From: a bacterium
Lineage (GTDB): Bacteria > Babelota > Babeliae > Babelales > Vermiphilaceae
DNA: 64,000 nucleotides
NCBI GenBank assembly: GCA_016699125.1
Contig: CP064961.1
Span: 682,001-746,000, forward strand
Direction of reading: 5' to 3'
Below are positions 1-9,258 of the stretch, piece after piece. A model generated the notes under the pieces. That model did not search any database. It had not been told where the DNA came from and saw nothing but the letters and a program-made list of their open reading frames with translations. Position 1 is the first letter of the stretch, and the number at the start of each line of letters is the position of its first letter. The translations under genes and the position numbers were made by a program.

Positions 1-63
1 TATCAAAGCCACACGATGAGACGATTTTCTATTTAATTTTTTTCTACCATTTTGATGCATCAT
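1..63 (-). CDS. rplQ: 50S ribosomal protein L17, N-terminal fragment
   Basis: The first 21 codons of L17 run off the window edge. The peptide begins MMHQNGRKKLNRKSSHR, matching the L17 opening (MRHRKSGRQLNRNSSHR in E. coli). It lies 2 bases after the rpoA stop, its usual place as last gene of the alpha operon. A GAGAGG ribosome site sits inside the last rpoA codons. L17 is a large-subunit protein near the exit tunnel. Either of the two consecutive Met codons could be the start. Confidence 0.9.
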   Translation of the reverse strand, partial: MMHQNGRKKLNRKSSHRVALI

Positions 64-65
64 AG

Positions 66-1148
66 TTAATACCTCTCATGTGATTCATCTTTTTTTGCAA
101 GCATATTTTCAATCTCTTCTTCATTAATATTCATACCAAAAGATAGCCCTAAAGCTTTTACTCTCTCTTTAACTTCTGTCAAAGATTTAAGACCAAAGTT
201 TTTAATATCCAGCAAGGCATCTTCGTTAATATTAACAAGATCAATCACTCGCTTAATTCCATTAATTGTCAAACAGTTATGCGCACGTGGTGGAAGATCA
301 AGTTCCTCAATAGGCTTTAAAAGAAGCTCAACGGGAATGTCTTTGACATCTTGATGGTGCACCTGTGTACGATTTTCAGTTTCATTTGCAACAGCTTCTA
401 CCATTTCAGATGGCTTGACAGGAGTTGAAATAACATTGAATGGAATCTCTGCAATAGCTAAAAAATGTTCTAACTGCGTACGCAAAACAGAAACAGCATA
501 GTGTAACGCATCTAATGGGTTTAACGAACCATTCGTGTAAATTCGCAAAATAAGTCGATCAAAATCGATTGCCTCGCCAACACGTGTCTTTTCCACATCA
601 AACATTACTTTTGTAATAGGACAAAACATTGCATCAATATAAATGCGCCCGTCTTCCTGATATGCTTTATCAGCAGGCCACTGTGCAATTTGATACCCAC
701 GACCAGATTCAACAAACATCGTTATGTCACATTCACCATCATCTGTAATCGTTCCCAAAACATGGTCTTTATTGACAAGTTCAAGATGCTCATCCGCCCG
801 TATATCAGCAACAGTGACCACACCTGAACCTTTTTTAACAACTTTTAAAGTCCCTGCCAATCCCGTATAATTCTTTACAATAATACCTTTTAAATTCAAA
901 GATAACTGTAATGCATCCTCTAGCATACCAGGGATAGCTTTAAATTCATTGTTAATACCCTTAACAATAAACGAAGTAACCGCAGATCCTTCAATACCAC
1001 CCAATAAAATACGCCTCAACGCATTCCCTAACGTAATACCAAATCCAGGCTCCAACGGCTGAGCCACAAGCTCACCATACGTTTGAGTTAATGTCTTTTT
1101 GTCCCACACCAATTTTGGGATAGTCAAGGGTCTATATGTTTTATCCAT
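66..1148 (-). CDS. rpoA: DNA-directed RNA polymerase subunit alpha
   Basis: Alpha dimerises to nucleate RNA polymerase assembly and contacts promoter DNA and activators. The 360 residues include the N-terminal assembly domain (about 1-235, with the LGNALRRILL helix near residue 40), a linker and a C-terminal helix-hairpin domain (about 275-345). The CTD keeps the RxxNCL stretch and the KSLTEVK helix that carry the UP-element-binding residues, though the Lys after NCL is Thr. It is about 30 residues longer than the E. coli protein. It sits between rpsD and rplQ, as in the canonical alpha operon. Confidence 0.97.
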   Translation of the reverse strand: MDKTYRPLTIPKLVWDKKTLTQTYGELVAQPLEPGFGITLGNALRRILLGGIEGSAVTSFIVKGINNEFKAIPGMLEDALQLSLNLKGIIVKNYTGLAGTLKVVKKGSGVVTVADIRADEHLELVNKDHVLGTITDDGECDITMFVESGRGYQIAQWPADKAYQEDGRIYIDAMFCPITKVMFDVEKTRVGEAIDFDRLILRIYTNGSLNPLDALHYAVSVLRTQLEHFLAIAEIPFNVISTPVKPSEMVEAVANETENRTQVHHQDVKDIPVELLLKPIEELDLPPRAHNCLTINGIKRVIDLVNINEDALLDIKNFGLKSLTEVKERVKALGLSFGMNINEEEIENMLAKKDESHERY

Positions 1149-1205
1149 TCAACCTCCTACGCACATCTTTAACTTTTTCTCTCGCACCCACCATATGCGT
1201 AGCTA

Positions 1206-1775
1206 TTATTTAGAATACAGTTCCACAATTAAATGCTCTTCAATAGGCACCTGAATATCAGACCTGACGGGATTACGCAACACATAACCGACATAATGCT
1301 TTTTATCAAGCTCAAGCCAATCAGGAACCTTAATACCCATTTTCATTCTACGCTCAACCACATGCTCCATGTATTCCTTATTTGCTTGCAAAGAAGGATG
1401 CAAAGAGATCACATCATCAATTGCAACCAAGTATGAAGGAATTCCAACCGTCTTATTATTCACTTGCACATGACCATGAACAACCATCTGACGCGCTTGT
1501 GCTCTCGTTTTTGCCATTTTGAGCCTGAACACAACATTGTCCAAACGTCGCTCAAGTAGACTTAACAGATTCTCACCAGTTGCACCTTCACGCTGCTTAA
1601 TTGCAATAGAAAAGAACCTCACAAACTGCTTTTCCAACATACCATACATATGTTTTACTTTTTGCTTTTCTTGCAACTGCCGTCCATATTCTGACTTTTT
1701 TTTACCAGATGAACCTTTTGGCGCATCCACTTTTTCACGTTTACGCTCAACTGTTGATACCAACTTTTTATCCAT
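1206..1775 (-). CDS. rpsD: 30S ribosomal protein S4, short N-terminus
   Basis: S4 is a primary 16S rRNA binder that starts 30S assembly and often represses its own operon. The S4 RNA-binding domain (RLDNVVFRLKMAKTRAQARQ) and the C-terminus ending EHLIVELYSK are clear. The protein has about 189 residues against about 205 in E. coli; the usual MARYxGPxxKxxRR start and the segment that can hold a Cys cluster are replaced by a short Lys-rich leader. I prefer the second ATG (1775) because AGG lies five bases before it; the first ATG at 1787 has no ribosome site. The shortened N-terminus could weaken the classic autoregulatory contact. Confidence 0.94.
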   Translation of the reverse strand: MDKKLVSTVERKREKVDAPKGSSGKKKSEYGRQLQEKQKVKHMYGMLEKQFVRFFSIAIKQREGATGENLLSLLERRLDNVVFRLKMAKTRAQARQMVVHGHVQVNNKTVGIPSYLVAIDDVISLHPSLQANKEYMEHVVERRMKMGIKVPDWLELDKKHYVGYVLRNPVRSDIQVPIEEHLIVELYSK

Positions 1776-1798
1776 AATTACCTGCATTAATAACTTTT

Positions 1799-2185
1799 TT
1801 AAACACGACGCTTTTTAGGAGCCCGACATCCATTGTGTGGTAAAGGTGTCACATCTCGAATCACAGAGACTCTTAAGCCGGAAGCATGTATAGCCCTGAT
1901 CAAAGATTCACAACCCGCACCTGGTCCCTGCTTGTTTACTTCAACTACTTTTGCACCATAGTTAGCCTTTACTTCTTTTGAAATAAGACTACCAATCTGA
2001 GATCCGGCAAATGGCGTTCCCTTACGCGAACCCTTAAAACCTAATCTACCAGAGCTTGACTGCATGAGTACATCGCCCGATGTAGTCGTCACAGAAACCA
2101 TCGTATTATTGAAGGTTGACCGCACATGTGCAACAACTGTTTCTGCCTTCATTTTAATTTTTTTATTTTTCTTTTTATAGGCCAT
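1799..2185 (-). CDS. rpsK: 30S ribosomal protein S11
   Basis: S11 lines the mRNA exit region of the 30S platform. The 128-residue protein has the usual basic N-terminus and the family core (AHVRSTFNNTMVSVT, GFKGSRKGTPFA, GPGAGCESLIRA) and ends CRAPKKRRV. Its length is standard. It lies between rpsM and rpsD with short gaps, so it is co-transcribed in the alpha part of the operon. Confidence 0.97.
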   Translation of the reverse strand: MAYKKKNKKIKMKAETVVAHVRSTFNNTMVSVTTTSGDVLMQSSSGRLGFKGSRKGTPFAGSQIGSLISKEVKANYGAKVVEVNKQGPGAGCESLIRAIHASGLRVSVIRDVTPLPHNGCRAPKKRRV

Positions 2186-2220
2186 TTTATCCTTCTACCT
2201 ATCTTATGCAAAATTACGCT

Positions 2221-2604
2221 TTATTTTTTAGCAACCTTCTTTTTCAATGCCACAGGCGCTTTCTTAGGTCCCTTACGTGTACGAGCATTTGTTTTGGTTC
2301 TCTGTCCACGTACCGGCAGTCCGCGCTTATGTCGCAATCCTCTATACGAACCAATTTCTTGCAAACGACGTATATTAAGAGCTATCTCCTTGCGCAACTC
2401 ACCCTCAACCTTATAATGTGCACTAATCTCTTTTTGTATCGCCGCGGCCTCCTGGTCAGTCAGATCTTTTACTCGTTTATCAAAACTGATTTGAAGCTTT
2501 TTTAGTATATCTTGAGAAGACTTAAGACCAATACCATAGACATAAGTCAAACCATACTCAATTCGCTTACCCTGTGGTAATGGTACACCTTCTATTCTTA
2601 CCAT
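2221..2604 (-). CDS. rpsM: 30S ribosomal protein S13
   Basis: S13 sits in the 30S head and bridges to the large subunit and P-site tRNA. The 127 residues show the helix-two-turn-helix opening ([24 protein letters not shown]), the [21 protein letters not shown] block and a basic tail ending KKVAKK. It follows rpmJ after a 5-base gap and precedes rpsK, the canonical order. Confidence 0.97.
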   Translation of the reverse strand: MVRIEGVPLPQGKRIEYGLTYVYGIGLKSSQDILKKLQISFDKRVKDLTDQEAAAIQKEISAHYKVEGELRKEIALNIRRLQEIGSYRGLRHKRGLPVRGQRTKTNARTRKGPKKAPVALKKKVAKK

Positions 2605-2609
2605 GCTTT

Positions 2610-2726
2610 TTACCCTTGACGTTGTTTATGTTTTGGCTCTTTTTGACACACAACACGAACGATTCCTTTACGCTTTATTATACGGCAATCGTTGCACATC
2701 TTCTTTACAGAAGTTCTTATTTTCAT
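2610..2726 (-). CDS. rpmJ: 50S ribosomal protein L36
   Basis: A 38-codon gene between infA and rpsM. The translation starts [20 protein letters not shown] and ends EPKHKQRQG, the L36 signature. The zinc ligands of the C+ form are present: two Cys separated by two residues (CNDC), a third Cys (VVC) and a His (PKHKQ). L36 is a small zinc protein in the large subunit near the peptidyl-transferase region. Having a single zinc-type L36 next to infA is normal. Confidence 0.95.
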   Translation of the reverse strand: MKIRTSVKKMCNDCRIIKRKGIVRVVCQKEPKHKQRQG

Positions 2727-2756
2727 ATTTAAACCCTAACAGGAACTAAGTTTTGC

Positions 2757-2987
2757 TTAACTTCTTTCTTCTTTATACCTAAGTACAATCCGCCCTCTTG
2801 TTAAATCATAAGGTGAAAGCTCTAACGCGACCTTATCACCAGGTAATAAACGGATATAAAACATTCTCATTTTACCAGAAACATGCGCTAGAACTTCATG
2901 TCCACCTTCGATCTCAACTTTAAACATCGCATTAGGCAAAGTTTCCTTCACAACACCATCAATTTTTATTATATCATTTTTTTTCAT
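2757..2987 (-). CDS. infA: Translation initiation factor IF-1
   Basis: IF-1 occupies the 30S A site during initiation and assists IF-2 and IF-3. The 76-residue OB-fold protein shows the family run [29 protein letters not shown] and [11 protein letters not shown]. Length and motifs are standard. It follows map and precedes rpmJ, the usual order after secY in many bacteria. Confidence 0.97.
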   Translation of the reverse strand: MKKNDIIKIDGVVKETLPNAMFKVEIEGGHEVLAHVSGKMRMFYIRLLPGDKVALELSPYDLTRGRIVLRYKEERS

Positions 2988-3022
2988 AGCCCGCTCATTA
3001 AAATTAGAATTTCACATGCGTA

Positions 3023-3775
3023 TTACATAAGACGCGTTGTCACATAAGGACCACTATTCAAAACTATCACCGTATCTTCAATATGCATGGCCAAACTAGA
3101 ATCAACAGTACGAGCTGTCCAACCATCCTTATCTATTTTCACCTTATAACTGCCAACTGCAAACATAGGTTCAATTGCAAAAGCCATACCCTCACGCAAG
3201 ACAGGACCTGTGCCAGCCTGTCCATAATTTGGAACATCCGGAGCCTCGTGCATTCTTTTACCTATACCATGACCTGCAAAATCACGTATAATGCCAAATC
3301 CATAACTATCAGCTACAGCTTGCACAGCCGCAGATATATCGTATAACCTGTTACCCACAACCGCTTTATCTACTCCCGCTTGCAAAGCATCCTGGCTCGC
3401 TTTTTTTAAAGCAACCACTGATTCTACTGGAACACCCATCACATAAGGTCGTGCCATATCCGCACAAAAGCCATTAAGAGCTGCACATACATCAACCTTT
3501 ACAAGATCATGCTCAGCAATAACTTTATCGTTTCTTGGAACCCCATGAACTACCTCATCATTAATCGATATACAACTTACATGAGCATACCCATGGTAGC
3601 CCTTGCTTTGCGATACCATATTATTTCTTTTTAACTCAGCTGCTATCCAACCATCAACTTGTGCGGTAGACATGCCCACTTCTATGAAGGAAGATAATGT
3701 ATCAAAAATATGCGCCAGAGCGATGCCCGCTGCCTTCATCTTTTCAATAGCAATTTTATTTTTTATATGTATCAC
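3023..3775 (-). CDS. map: Methionine aminopeptidase, type I
   Basis: Removes the initiator Met from nascent proteins. The metal-binding residues of the pita-bread fold are visible: D in VKVDVCA, D in CADMAR, H in AGHGIG, E in AIEPMF and E in HIEDTV. I start at a GTG (3775), giving MIHIKNKIAIEKMKAAG after initiation, which matches family N-termini. An open frame continues upstream to a TTG but codes for an unrelated hydrophobic stretch and covers a TATAAT box. It lies directly after secY; adk, often between them, is absent here. Confidence 0.93.
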   Translation of the reverse strand: MIHIKNKIAIEKMKAAGIALAHIFDTLSSFIEVGMSTAQVDGWIAAELKRNNMVSQSKGYHGYAHVSCISINDEVVHGVPRNDKVIAEHDLVKVDVCAALNGFCADMARPYVMGVPVESVVALKKASQDALQAGVDKAVVGNRLYDISAAVQAVADSYGFGIIRDFAGHGIGKRMHEAPDVPNYGQAGTGPVLREGMAFAIEPMFAVGSYKVKIDKDGWTARTVDSSLAMHIEDTVIVLNSGPYVTTRLM

Positions 3776-3847
3776 AAATATACAACCAATAGACAAAAAA
3801 TACATACGCCAAAATCTAACAACCCTTACAACAGCTGTACCTGTATA

Positions 3848-3876
3848 ATTATATTGTAACAAAATTAACAACAAAA
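3848..3876 (-). promoter_or_regulatory. Promoter-like site before map
   Basis: In the spacer between secY and map the minus strand carries a perfect TATAAT (3848-3853). Upstream is either TTTTGT at 17 bases or TTGTTG at 15 bases. It would give map-infA-rpmJ-rpsM-rpsK-rpsD-rpoA-rplQ their own transcript with a leader of about 65 bases. The -35 is weak, so this is inference. Confidence 0.4.
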
Positions 3877-3896
3877 GCTACGTCAAATTCTTATTA

Positions 3897-5228
3897 CTAC
3901 TGCCTAGTTATCGTGTTTTTTATTTTACTAGATCGCAAAAAACCTTCATATCGATGCTCTATTAAATAAGCCTCAATCTGAGCGGCTGTATCCATGGCAA
4001 CACCAACAACAATAAGTAATGCAGTACCACTTAAAATTCCATTTAAGTAAAAAGGGATATCTAAAACCACTCTTACAATATTAGGCAACAAAGCCAAAAA
4101 TGCTAAATAAATTGCACCCGCAAGGCCTATTCTTGTTAAAATAAAATTAAAAAAATCAGCTGTCTTTTTCCCCGGACGCAATCCTGGGAGGAATCCGCCA
4201 CTCTTTTTTATATTATCAGCAAGTTCGTCAGGATTAAACTGTATTGCAGTATACACAAAAGTAAAGACAATGATAGATATAAATGTTAACACGCTATGCA
4301 AAATACCCCCTGGAACCAATATTTCTGCAAACCATTTAAAAAATGTAAAATAGGTACTCAAAAAAGTTGCAACGTACAAGGGAATGTTCACCATGACCGA
4401 AGAAAGTATAACCGGCATAACACCAGCCGTATTTATCTTAAACGGAATATAGGTCGATTGACCAGCAAAAAAACGATTCCCAACCATTCGGCGCGAATAC
4501 TGTACTGCAATCTTTCGTTCACCTTTTTCAAGAAAAACAATACAACCAAAGATAAACATAATAATTACAAACAATATCAACGCAGCAAATAGGTTCATAT
4601 ACCCTTCAGAAACCGCACCAATGATTTTAATGATATCATCAGGAAAACGAGCAACAATACCCGCAAAAATGATCATTGAACTTCCATTGCCAAGACCAAA
4701 AAGAGATATCTGTTCACCAAGCCACATGACAAAAAAAGAACCAACCATAACCGACAGAAGAAATAACAACCTAAATGACCATCCCGGATCTAAAGCAAGC
4801 TCATATCGCTCTACAAAGACAGCAAAACCTATACCTTGCACAATGCTTACTAGTATCGCCAGATAACGCGTATATTGATTCACCATTTTGCGACCGTACT
4901 CACCCTCTTTTACAAGAGCCTCAAGCCACGGTACAGACAACGTCAAAAACTGCATCACAATACTTGCGGTAATATAAGGTTGTATGCCAAGCGCAAACAG
5001 TGTACACTGCCTTAAATTTCCACCAGATACAAGATCGAAATAAGAAAATATTCCACCGAGTGCCGATGGCTGATTCATAAAAAATTTAAGTCGTTCTATA
5101 TCAATACCAATAATAGGTATATAACTACCCAATCTATGTATTACTAGAATTACGCCAACAGTAAAAAACAACCGCTTACGCAATTCTGGAATAAAAAACA
5201 TATTGACGAAATTCTTAAGCAGTACCAC
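3897..5228 (-). CDS. secY: Protein translocase subunit SecY
   Basis: The channel of the Sec translocon, needed to export the many signal-peptide proteins in this window. The 443 residues contain about ten membrane helices. The plug region (GIFSYFDLVSGGNLRQCTLF), the QYTRYLAI segment and the cytoplasmic loop with FLEKGERKIAVQY are typical. Translation starts at GTG 5228, with GGAG seven bases before it overlapping the rplO stop, so it is tightly coupled to rplO. Confidence 0.97.
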   Translation of the reverse strand: MVLLKNFVNMFFIPELRKRLFFTVGVILVIHRLGSYIPIIGIDIERLKFFMNQPSALGGIFSYFDLVSGGNLRQCTLFALGIQPYITASIVMQFLTLSVPWLEALVKEGEYGRKMVNQYTRYLAILVSIVQGIGFAVFVERYELALDPGWSFRLLFLLSVMVGSFFVMWLGEQISLFGLGNGSSMIIFAGIVARFPDDIIKIIGAVSEGYMNLFAALILFVIIMFIFGCIVFLEKGERKIAVQYSRRMVGNRFFAGQSTYIPFKINTAGVMPVILSSVMVNIPLYVATFLSTYFTFFKWFAEILVPGGILHSVLTFISIIVFTFVYTAIQFNPDELADNIKKSGGFLPGLRPGKKTADFFNFILTRIGLAGAIYLAFLALLPNIVRVVLDIPFYLNGILSGTALLIVVGVAMDTAAQIEAYLIEHRYEGFLRSSKIKNTITRQ

Positions 5229-5231
5229 AGC

Positions 5232-5684
5232 TTACTCCTTCTTTGCTTCCAAAGTCACTGTACCACCAACAGAAACTATTACAGTTCTTGCTTTTTGGCT
5301 ACACGCATCTACAACTATATTCAACTTTTTTGATAAATGACCATCACCTAATATCTTAATATAAGTACCAATAGACCTTGCTTTAATAATACCCTTATTA
5401 ATAAGCGCCTCTTTATTTACAAGCTCATTATTACCAAAATGTTTTTCTAGTTGGTCCAAATTTACAATATAAACATTTTTTTGAAACTCTTTATTATTAA
5501 AACCACGCTTAGGCGTACGACGGTGCAACGGCATCTGACCGCCTTCAAACCCTGGCTTAATAGAACCACCAGATCGTGCAGTTTGTCCTTTCCCGCCCCT
5601 TCCAGACTGACCACCGCGACTACCGCCCCGGCCCACTCGCTTTCTCGTTTTTACAGTTTTAGAAACTTCATGAAAATTTAACAT
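5232..5684 (-). CDS. rplO: 50S ribosomal protein L15
   Basis: L15 is a late-assembly large-subunit protein. The 150 residues begin with the Gly/Arg-rich extension (RKRVGRGGSRGGQSGRGGKG), followed by GFEGGQMPLHRRTPKRGF and a C-terminal alpha/beta domain. It follows rpsE after only 2 bases. rpmD (L30), normally between rpsE and rplO, is absent here. Confidence 0.96.
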   Translation of the reverse strand: MLNFHEVSKTVKTRKRVGRGGSRGGQSGRGGKGQTARSGGSIKPGFEGGQMPLHRRTPKRGFNNKEFQKNVYIVNLDQLEKHFGNNELVNKEALINKGIIKARSIGTYIKILGDGHLSKKLNIVVDACSQKARTVIVSVGGTVTLEAKKE

Positions 5685-5686
5685 TG

Positions 5687-6241
5687 TTATTCACCTTTAA
5701 TCATCTTTTTTATCGTTGTTCCACGCATTTTGGCTATCTGAAGTGCAGGCCTCAACTGCGCCAACGCATTCAAGGTTGCCTTTGCCACATTTTGACCGTT
5801 AGAAGACCCAAAAGCCTTGGTAAGAACATCATGCACACCAAGCGCACTCATAATTGCACGCACAGCACCACCTGCAATGTTGCCAGTTCCTTTTGAAGCA
5901 GGTCTTACTACCACTTTACATGCACCATGATAACCAACCACTGCATAAGGCAATGTCGCATCTCTCAACGGGATAGAAATCATATCCTTACGAGCCCTAT
6001 TGGTAGCCTTTGCAATTGCAAGTGACACCTCTCTGCTTTTGCCTAAAGCAAATCCCACACTGCCTTTGCCGTCGCCAGAGACAACAAAAGCGGAAAAAGC
6101 AAATCGCTTGCCACCTTTTGTTACCTTTGTAACACGCCTAATCCCAATAACATGATCAATAAAATGAGCATCCTTAGAATCTTTTGTAACCATTAACTGT
6201 TCTTTGTTTTTTTCTTCTTGATTATTTTTTGGCTTAACCAT
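5687..6241 (-). CDS. rpsE: 30S ribosomal protein S5
   Basis: S5 shapes the mRNA entrance and affects decoding accuracy. After a polar extension of about 25 residues ([14 protein letters not shown]) come the double-stranded-RNA-like domain ([31 protein letters not shown]) and the C-terminal domain ([29 protein letters not shown]). The 184 residues are slightly longer than the E. coli protein because of the extension. Confidence 0.96.
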   Translation of the reverse strand: MVKPKNNQEEKNKEQLMVTKDSKDAHFIDHVIGIRRVTKVTKGGKRFAFSAFVVSGDGKGSVGFALGKSREVSLAIAKATNRARKDMISIPLRDATLPYAVVGYHGACKVVVRPASKGTGNIAGGAVRAIMSALGVHDVLTKAFGSSNGQNVAKATLNALAQLRPALQIAKMRGTTIKKMIKGE

Positions 6242-6290
6242 ACATAGTCCTATTTGTGGTTAATTATACTTTTTGTAAACATCAAAATCA

Positions 6291-6650
6291 CTAAATGCCA
6301 AGCCCACCCTTGCGCAGACCATCTGTTAACGAAGCAACTCGTCCAGTATATCGCGCGCTTCCTCTATCTAAAAAGGCTCTGGCGATCCCTTTTTGGCTGG
6401 CAAGTTTTGCAAGCGTTAGCCCTACTTGATATGCTTGGTGCTTTTTATCACCATTCTCTAAATCGATTGCCACCGTTGAACAGCTTGCAAGCGTTATTCC
6501 CTGAACATCATCAATCATTTGTGCATAGATATGATTTAAGCTGCGAAATACAGATATTCGCGGATAGTCCGCCGTACCTTTTTTACAACGAGCTCTTACA
6601 CTCAACTTTCTTCTTAATTTTCTTATTCTATCTTTCTTATGTGTTATCAT
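6291..6650 (-). CDS. rplR: 50S ribosomal protein L18
   Basis: L18 binds 5S rRNA with L5. The 119 residues start MITHKKDRIRKLRRKLSVRAR and include PRISVFRSLNHIYAQ and a C-terminal FLDRGSARYTGRVASLTDGLRKGG. The ATG at 6650 is chosen because an AAGGTT ribosome site lies a few bases upstream, overlapping the rplF stop; a TTG two codons earlier is less likely. Confidence 0.96.
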   Translation of the reverse strand: MITHKKDRIRKLRRKLSVRARCKKGTADYPRISVFRSLNHIYAQMIDDVQGITLASCSTVAIDLENGDKKHQAYQVGLTLAKLASQKGIARAFLDRGSARYTGRVASLTDGLRKGGLGI

Positions 6651-6658
6651 ACGCAACC

Positions 6659-7330
6659 TTAACCTGCTTTTGTTTTACCAGCTTTACGACGGACAATCTC
6701 GTTTTCTTCACGAATACCTGTACCCTTGTATGGCTCAGGTTTACGCAACTGCTTGATTTTGCTTACACATAGACCTAACAAAACTGGATCGATAGATTTA
6801 ACAATTAAATTTTGTCCAGTTTTGTCAATCTCAACAGTAATACCTTGTGGTAACACAAAGTAAAAAAAATGACTTTTACCCAATATAAATAAGAGACCTT
6901 TGTCCACTGAATCAAAAGATTTTTTTTCTCCAGCTAATACAATTCCAACGGTCTTTTTGTCTCGATCAATAACATATTTTTTATTCGGCAACTGTTTGAT
7001 TGCTGTTTTATTAACAAATTCAGCCTTACATCCAAGCCCGACAATTTTCACTTTTTTTTCAAACTCTTTACATGCACCTAATACCTTATTTTGCAATAAA
7101 GCATGATGCAATCCCCATAAACAGTTAATATCAGCTACCATTCTGGTAGCTTTATCAGAAACCTCCTGGTCAACTGTAATCAATAACTGTTTTTCTTTAA
7201 CAGCGGCTTTAAGAGGTTGGGGTAATGTGTAAACTCCAACAGATTTTGGCCCTTTAAAATGCACTGCTTGACCATCAATCTGTATCGCAACACCATCTAT
7301 ATTAATCGGCTTTCTTCCTATTTTTGACAT
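6659..7330 (-). CDS. rplF: 50S ribosomal protein L6 with a mid-protein insertion
   Basis: L6 lies near the factor-binding site of the large subunit. The start (MSKIGRKPINI), the N-terminal repeat and the C-terminal signature (LRKPEPYKGTGIR) are canonical. The protein has 223 residues against about 177-184 in most bacteria. The excess is a block of roughly 40 residues at about 107-145, between VGLGCKAEFVN and LLFILGKSHF, where the second domain normally continues directly. The frame is open throughout, so this looks like a real insertion. Confidence 0.94.
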   Translation of the reverse strand: MSKIGRKPINIDGVAIQIDGQAVHFKGPKSVGVYTLPQPLKAAVKEKQLLITVDQEVSDKATRMVADINCLWGLHHALLQNKVLGACKEFEKKVKIVGLGCKAEFVNKTAIKQLPNKKYVIDRDKKTVGIVLAGEKKSFDSVDKGLLFILGKSHFFYFVLPQGITVEIDKTGQNLIVKSIDPVLLGLCVSKIKQLRKPEPYKGTGIREENEIVRRKAGKTKAG

Positions 7331-7342
7331 ACCAATATCCCC

Positions 7343-7738
7343 TTACCACACCGTACAAATAATTTCACCGCCAACTTGCAACTTCTTAGCTTCTTTGTGC
7401 GTAAGAACTCCGCGACTCGTAGTTAATATTGATATCCCAAGACCACCGATGACTGGCCTTACGTCCTTTATCGATGAATAGTACCTACATCCAGGAGTAC
7501 TAACACGATCAATCTGATGAATCACGGATTCACCCGCAACATACTTTAAACTTACTTTAATAACTTTTTTATTATCACCTAGGTCTTGCACCACGATATC
7601 GTTAATAAAGCCTTCTTTTTTGAGTATGTTTGCTATTGCAAATCTCATATTAGAATGAGCTACGATAACAAAAGGCTTTGAGACTCTCGTTGCATTCCTA
7701 ATCACTGTCAGAAAATCACCAACAAAATCAATTGACAT
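7343..7738 (-). CDS. rpsH: 30S ribosomal protein S8
   Basis: S8 binds the central domain of 16S rRNA and in many bacteria represses the spc operon. The 131 residues show DFLTVIRNATR near the start and the C-terminal signature around GLGISILTTSRGVLTHKEAKK. Size and position between rpsN and rplF are canonical. Confidence 0.96.
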   Translation of the reverse strand: MSIDFVGDFLTVIRNATRVSKPFVIVAHSNMRFAIANILKKEGFINDIVVQDLGDNKKVIKVSLKYVAGESVIHQIDRVSTPGCRYYSSIKDVRPVIGGLGISILTTSRGVLTHKEAKKLQVGGEIICTVW

Positions 7739-7754
7739 ATCTATCCTTCCACCC

Positions 7755-7940
7755 TTACCAACTCAATTTCTTAACGCCCGGCAACACACCAAGGACAGCA
7801 TGCTCCCTGAAACAAAGCCTACACAAATCAAAGATACGCATATAAGCTCGAGGCCTACCGCACAAACCACATCTATTTCTTTTGCGAACAGCAAATTTTG
7901 GTGTTCGCTTTGCTTTTTCAATAAGCGCTTTTTTAGCCAT
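7755..7940 (-). CDS. rpsN: 30S ribosomal protein S14, zinc-binding type
   Basis: A 61-residue S14 of the short zinc form. The ligands are the pairs CGLC and CRLC around [12 protein letters not shown]. The protein begins [16 protein letters not shown] and ends LPGVKKLSW. Its start overlaps the rplE stop by 8 bases, indicating translational coupling. Confidence 0.96.
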   Translation of the reverse strand: MAKKALIEKAKRTPKFAVRKRNRCGLCGRPRAYMRIFDLCRLCFREHAVLGVLPGVKKLSW

Positions 7941-8514
7941 TATGTTCCCGCTTTATCTGTTTTTTAAAAGGTATGCCAAACAACTCCAATAATTTGAACC
8001 CGTGCTCGTCAGTTTCCGCAGATGTCTGAATTGTAATATTAAGTCCTAAAATTTTTTGTCCAACACTCATATCTATTTCAGGAAAAATAGAACTTTCTTT
8101 TATTCCAAGGTTATAGTTGCCCATACCATCAAGTTTTTTTGAAACGCCCTGAAAATCACGTATACGAGGCAAAGCTAAACTAATTAATCTATCTAAAAAT
8201 TCATACATTTTGGCACGTCGTAAGGTAACCATAACACCGATTGGCATCCCTTCGCGAAGCTTGAAGCTCGCATTCGATTTGCGAGCCAACCTTCTTGAAG
8301 CTTTTTGACCAGTAATACGTGTCAATAGCTCTTCAGCCTGCACAAGCACTTTGCTATCAGCAATCGCATCTTTAACACCAATATTAACAACTATCTTTTC
8401 AATGCGCGGCACTTGCATCACATTGAGAAAACCAAAATTTTTCTGTAACTCAGGGCGAATAGTATTATTATACCTGTCCTGCAAACGTACTTTTTCTTTT
8501 TGTGGTATTACCAT
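7933..8514 (-). CDS. rplE: 50S ribosomal protein L5
   Basis: L5 binds 5S rRNA in the central protuberance. The 193 residues include the N-terminal region ([34 protein letters not shown]), [16 protein letters not shown] and the C-terminal end, where typical family residues ([26 protein letters not shown]) are present. It follows rplX and overlaps rpsN. Confidence 0.97.
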   Translation of the reverse strand: MVIPQKEKVRLQDRYNNTIRPELQKNFGFLNVMQVPRIEKIVVNIGVKDAIADSKVLVQAEELLTRITGQKASRRLARKSNASFKLREGMPIGVMVTLRRAKMYEFLDRLISLALPRIRDFQGVSKKLDGMGNYNLGIKESSIFPEIDMSVGQKILGLNITIQTSAETDEHGFKLLELFGIPFKKQIKREHNG

Positions 8515-8543
8515 AGCAATTCTTTCTCGAAATTCTTAATTTC

Positions 8544-8858
8544 TTAAGTAATTTGCTTGCATCTATTGCAAGCCCTGACACGAACATTCTCATCTGTTAT
8601 TTTTACATTCACCCTTGACGGGTTGTGACATGAAGAACAGACCAACATAACTTTTGAAAGTGGAATCAAACTTTCAGTTTTTTTGATCTCCGACTTCTGG
8701 CCCTGCTTTTTTGCTTTCATATGACGTGTTGCCATGTTAATACCCTGTACAAGAACACGTTCATTCTTCGGGAAAACTACAAGGACTGACCCCTTCTTGC
8801 CCTTGTCTTTTCCGGAAAGTACCATAACTAGATCATTTTTTTTAATACGACTTATCAC
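8544..8858 (-). CDS. rplX: 50S ribosomal protein L24
   Basis: L24 initiates large-subunit assembly. The KOW motif is at residues 6-33 (KNDLVMVLSGKDKGKKGSVL) and the NMATRHMKAKKQGQ block follows. The C-terminal half carries two Cys pairs (CSSC and CNRC), a zinc-ribbon form of L24. The 104-residue length is normal. Confidence 0.95.
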   Translation of the reverse strand: MISRIKKNDLVMVLSGKDKGKKGSVLVVFPKNERVLVQGINMATRHMKAKKQGQKSEIKKTESLIPLSKVMLVCSSCHNPSRVNVKITDENVRVRACNRCKQIT

Positions 8859-8868
8859 CGTTTATCCC

Positions 8869-9237
8869 TTACAAAACTTCAGGAGCAAGACCTAAAATTT
8901 TGGCAAACCCCGCAGCCCTTAACTCACGAGCAATCGGACCAAAAATTCTAGTTCCAACCATTTCCAAATCATTTTTAATAATCACGGCAGCATTTTCACC
9001 AAATCGAATATAGCTACCATCTTCGCGTGCATACTCCTTGGTTGTTCGCACAATAACTGCACGAACGACATCACCTTTTTTTACAAGCGCACCTGGTGTT
9101 GCAGCTTTCACTGCACATATAATCTGGTCTCCAAGATACCCATAACGTTTACGAGTCGATCCAACCAAATGGATACACTGTATCTCTTTTGCTCCAGAAT
9201 TATCTGCTACTTTTAAATATGTTTGCTTTTGAATCAT
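8869..9237 (-). CDS. rplN: 50S ribosomal protein L14
   Basis: L14 contacts the 30S subunit at a central bridge. The 122 residues are highly conserved: [40 protein letters not shown] and the ending [12 protein letters not shown]. It lies between rpsQ and rplX as expected. Confidence 0.97.
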   Translation of the reverse strand: MIQKQTYLKVADNSGAKEIQCIHLVGSTRKRYGYLGDQIICAVKAATPGALVKKGDVVRAVIVRTTKEYAREDGSYIRFGENAAVIIKNDLEMVGTRIFGPIARELRAAGFAKILGLAPEVL

Positions 9238-9258
9238 AGTGCATTCTTTCTTACTATC

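Noticed and set aside
3776..3874. N-terminal extension of map from a TTG
   Set aside because: The added peptide matches no aminopeptidase N-terminus and overlaps a TATAAT box; the GTG at 3775 fits the family.
6254..6772. 172-codon plus-strand frame opposite rplR
   Set aside because: Long but antisense to L18 and L6; hydrophobic look results from the complement of basic ribosomal protein codons.
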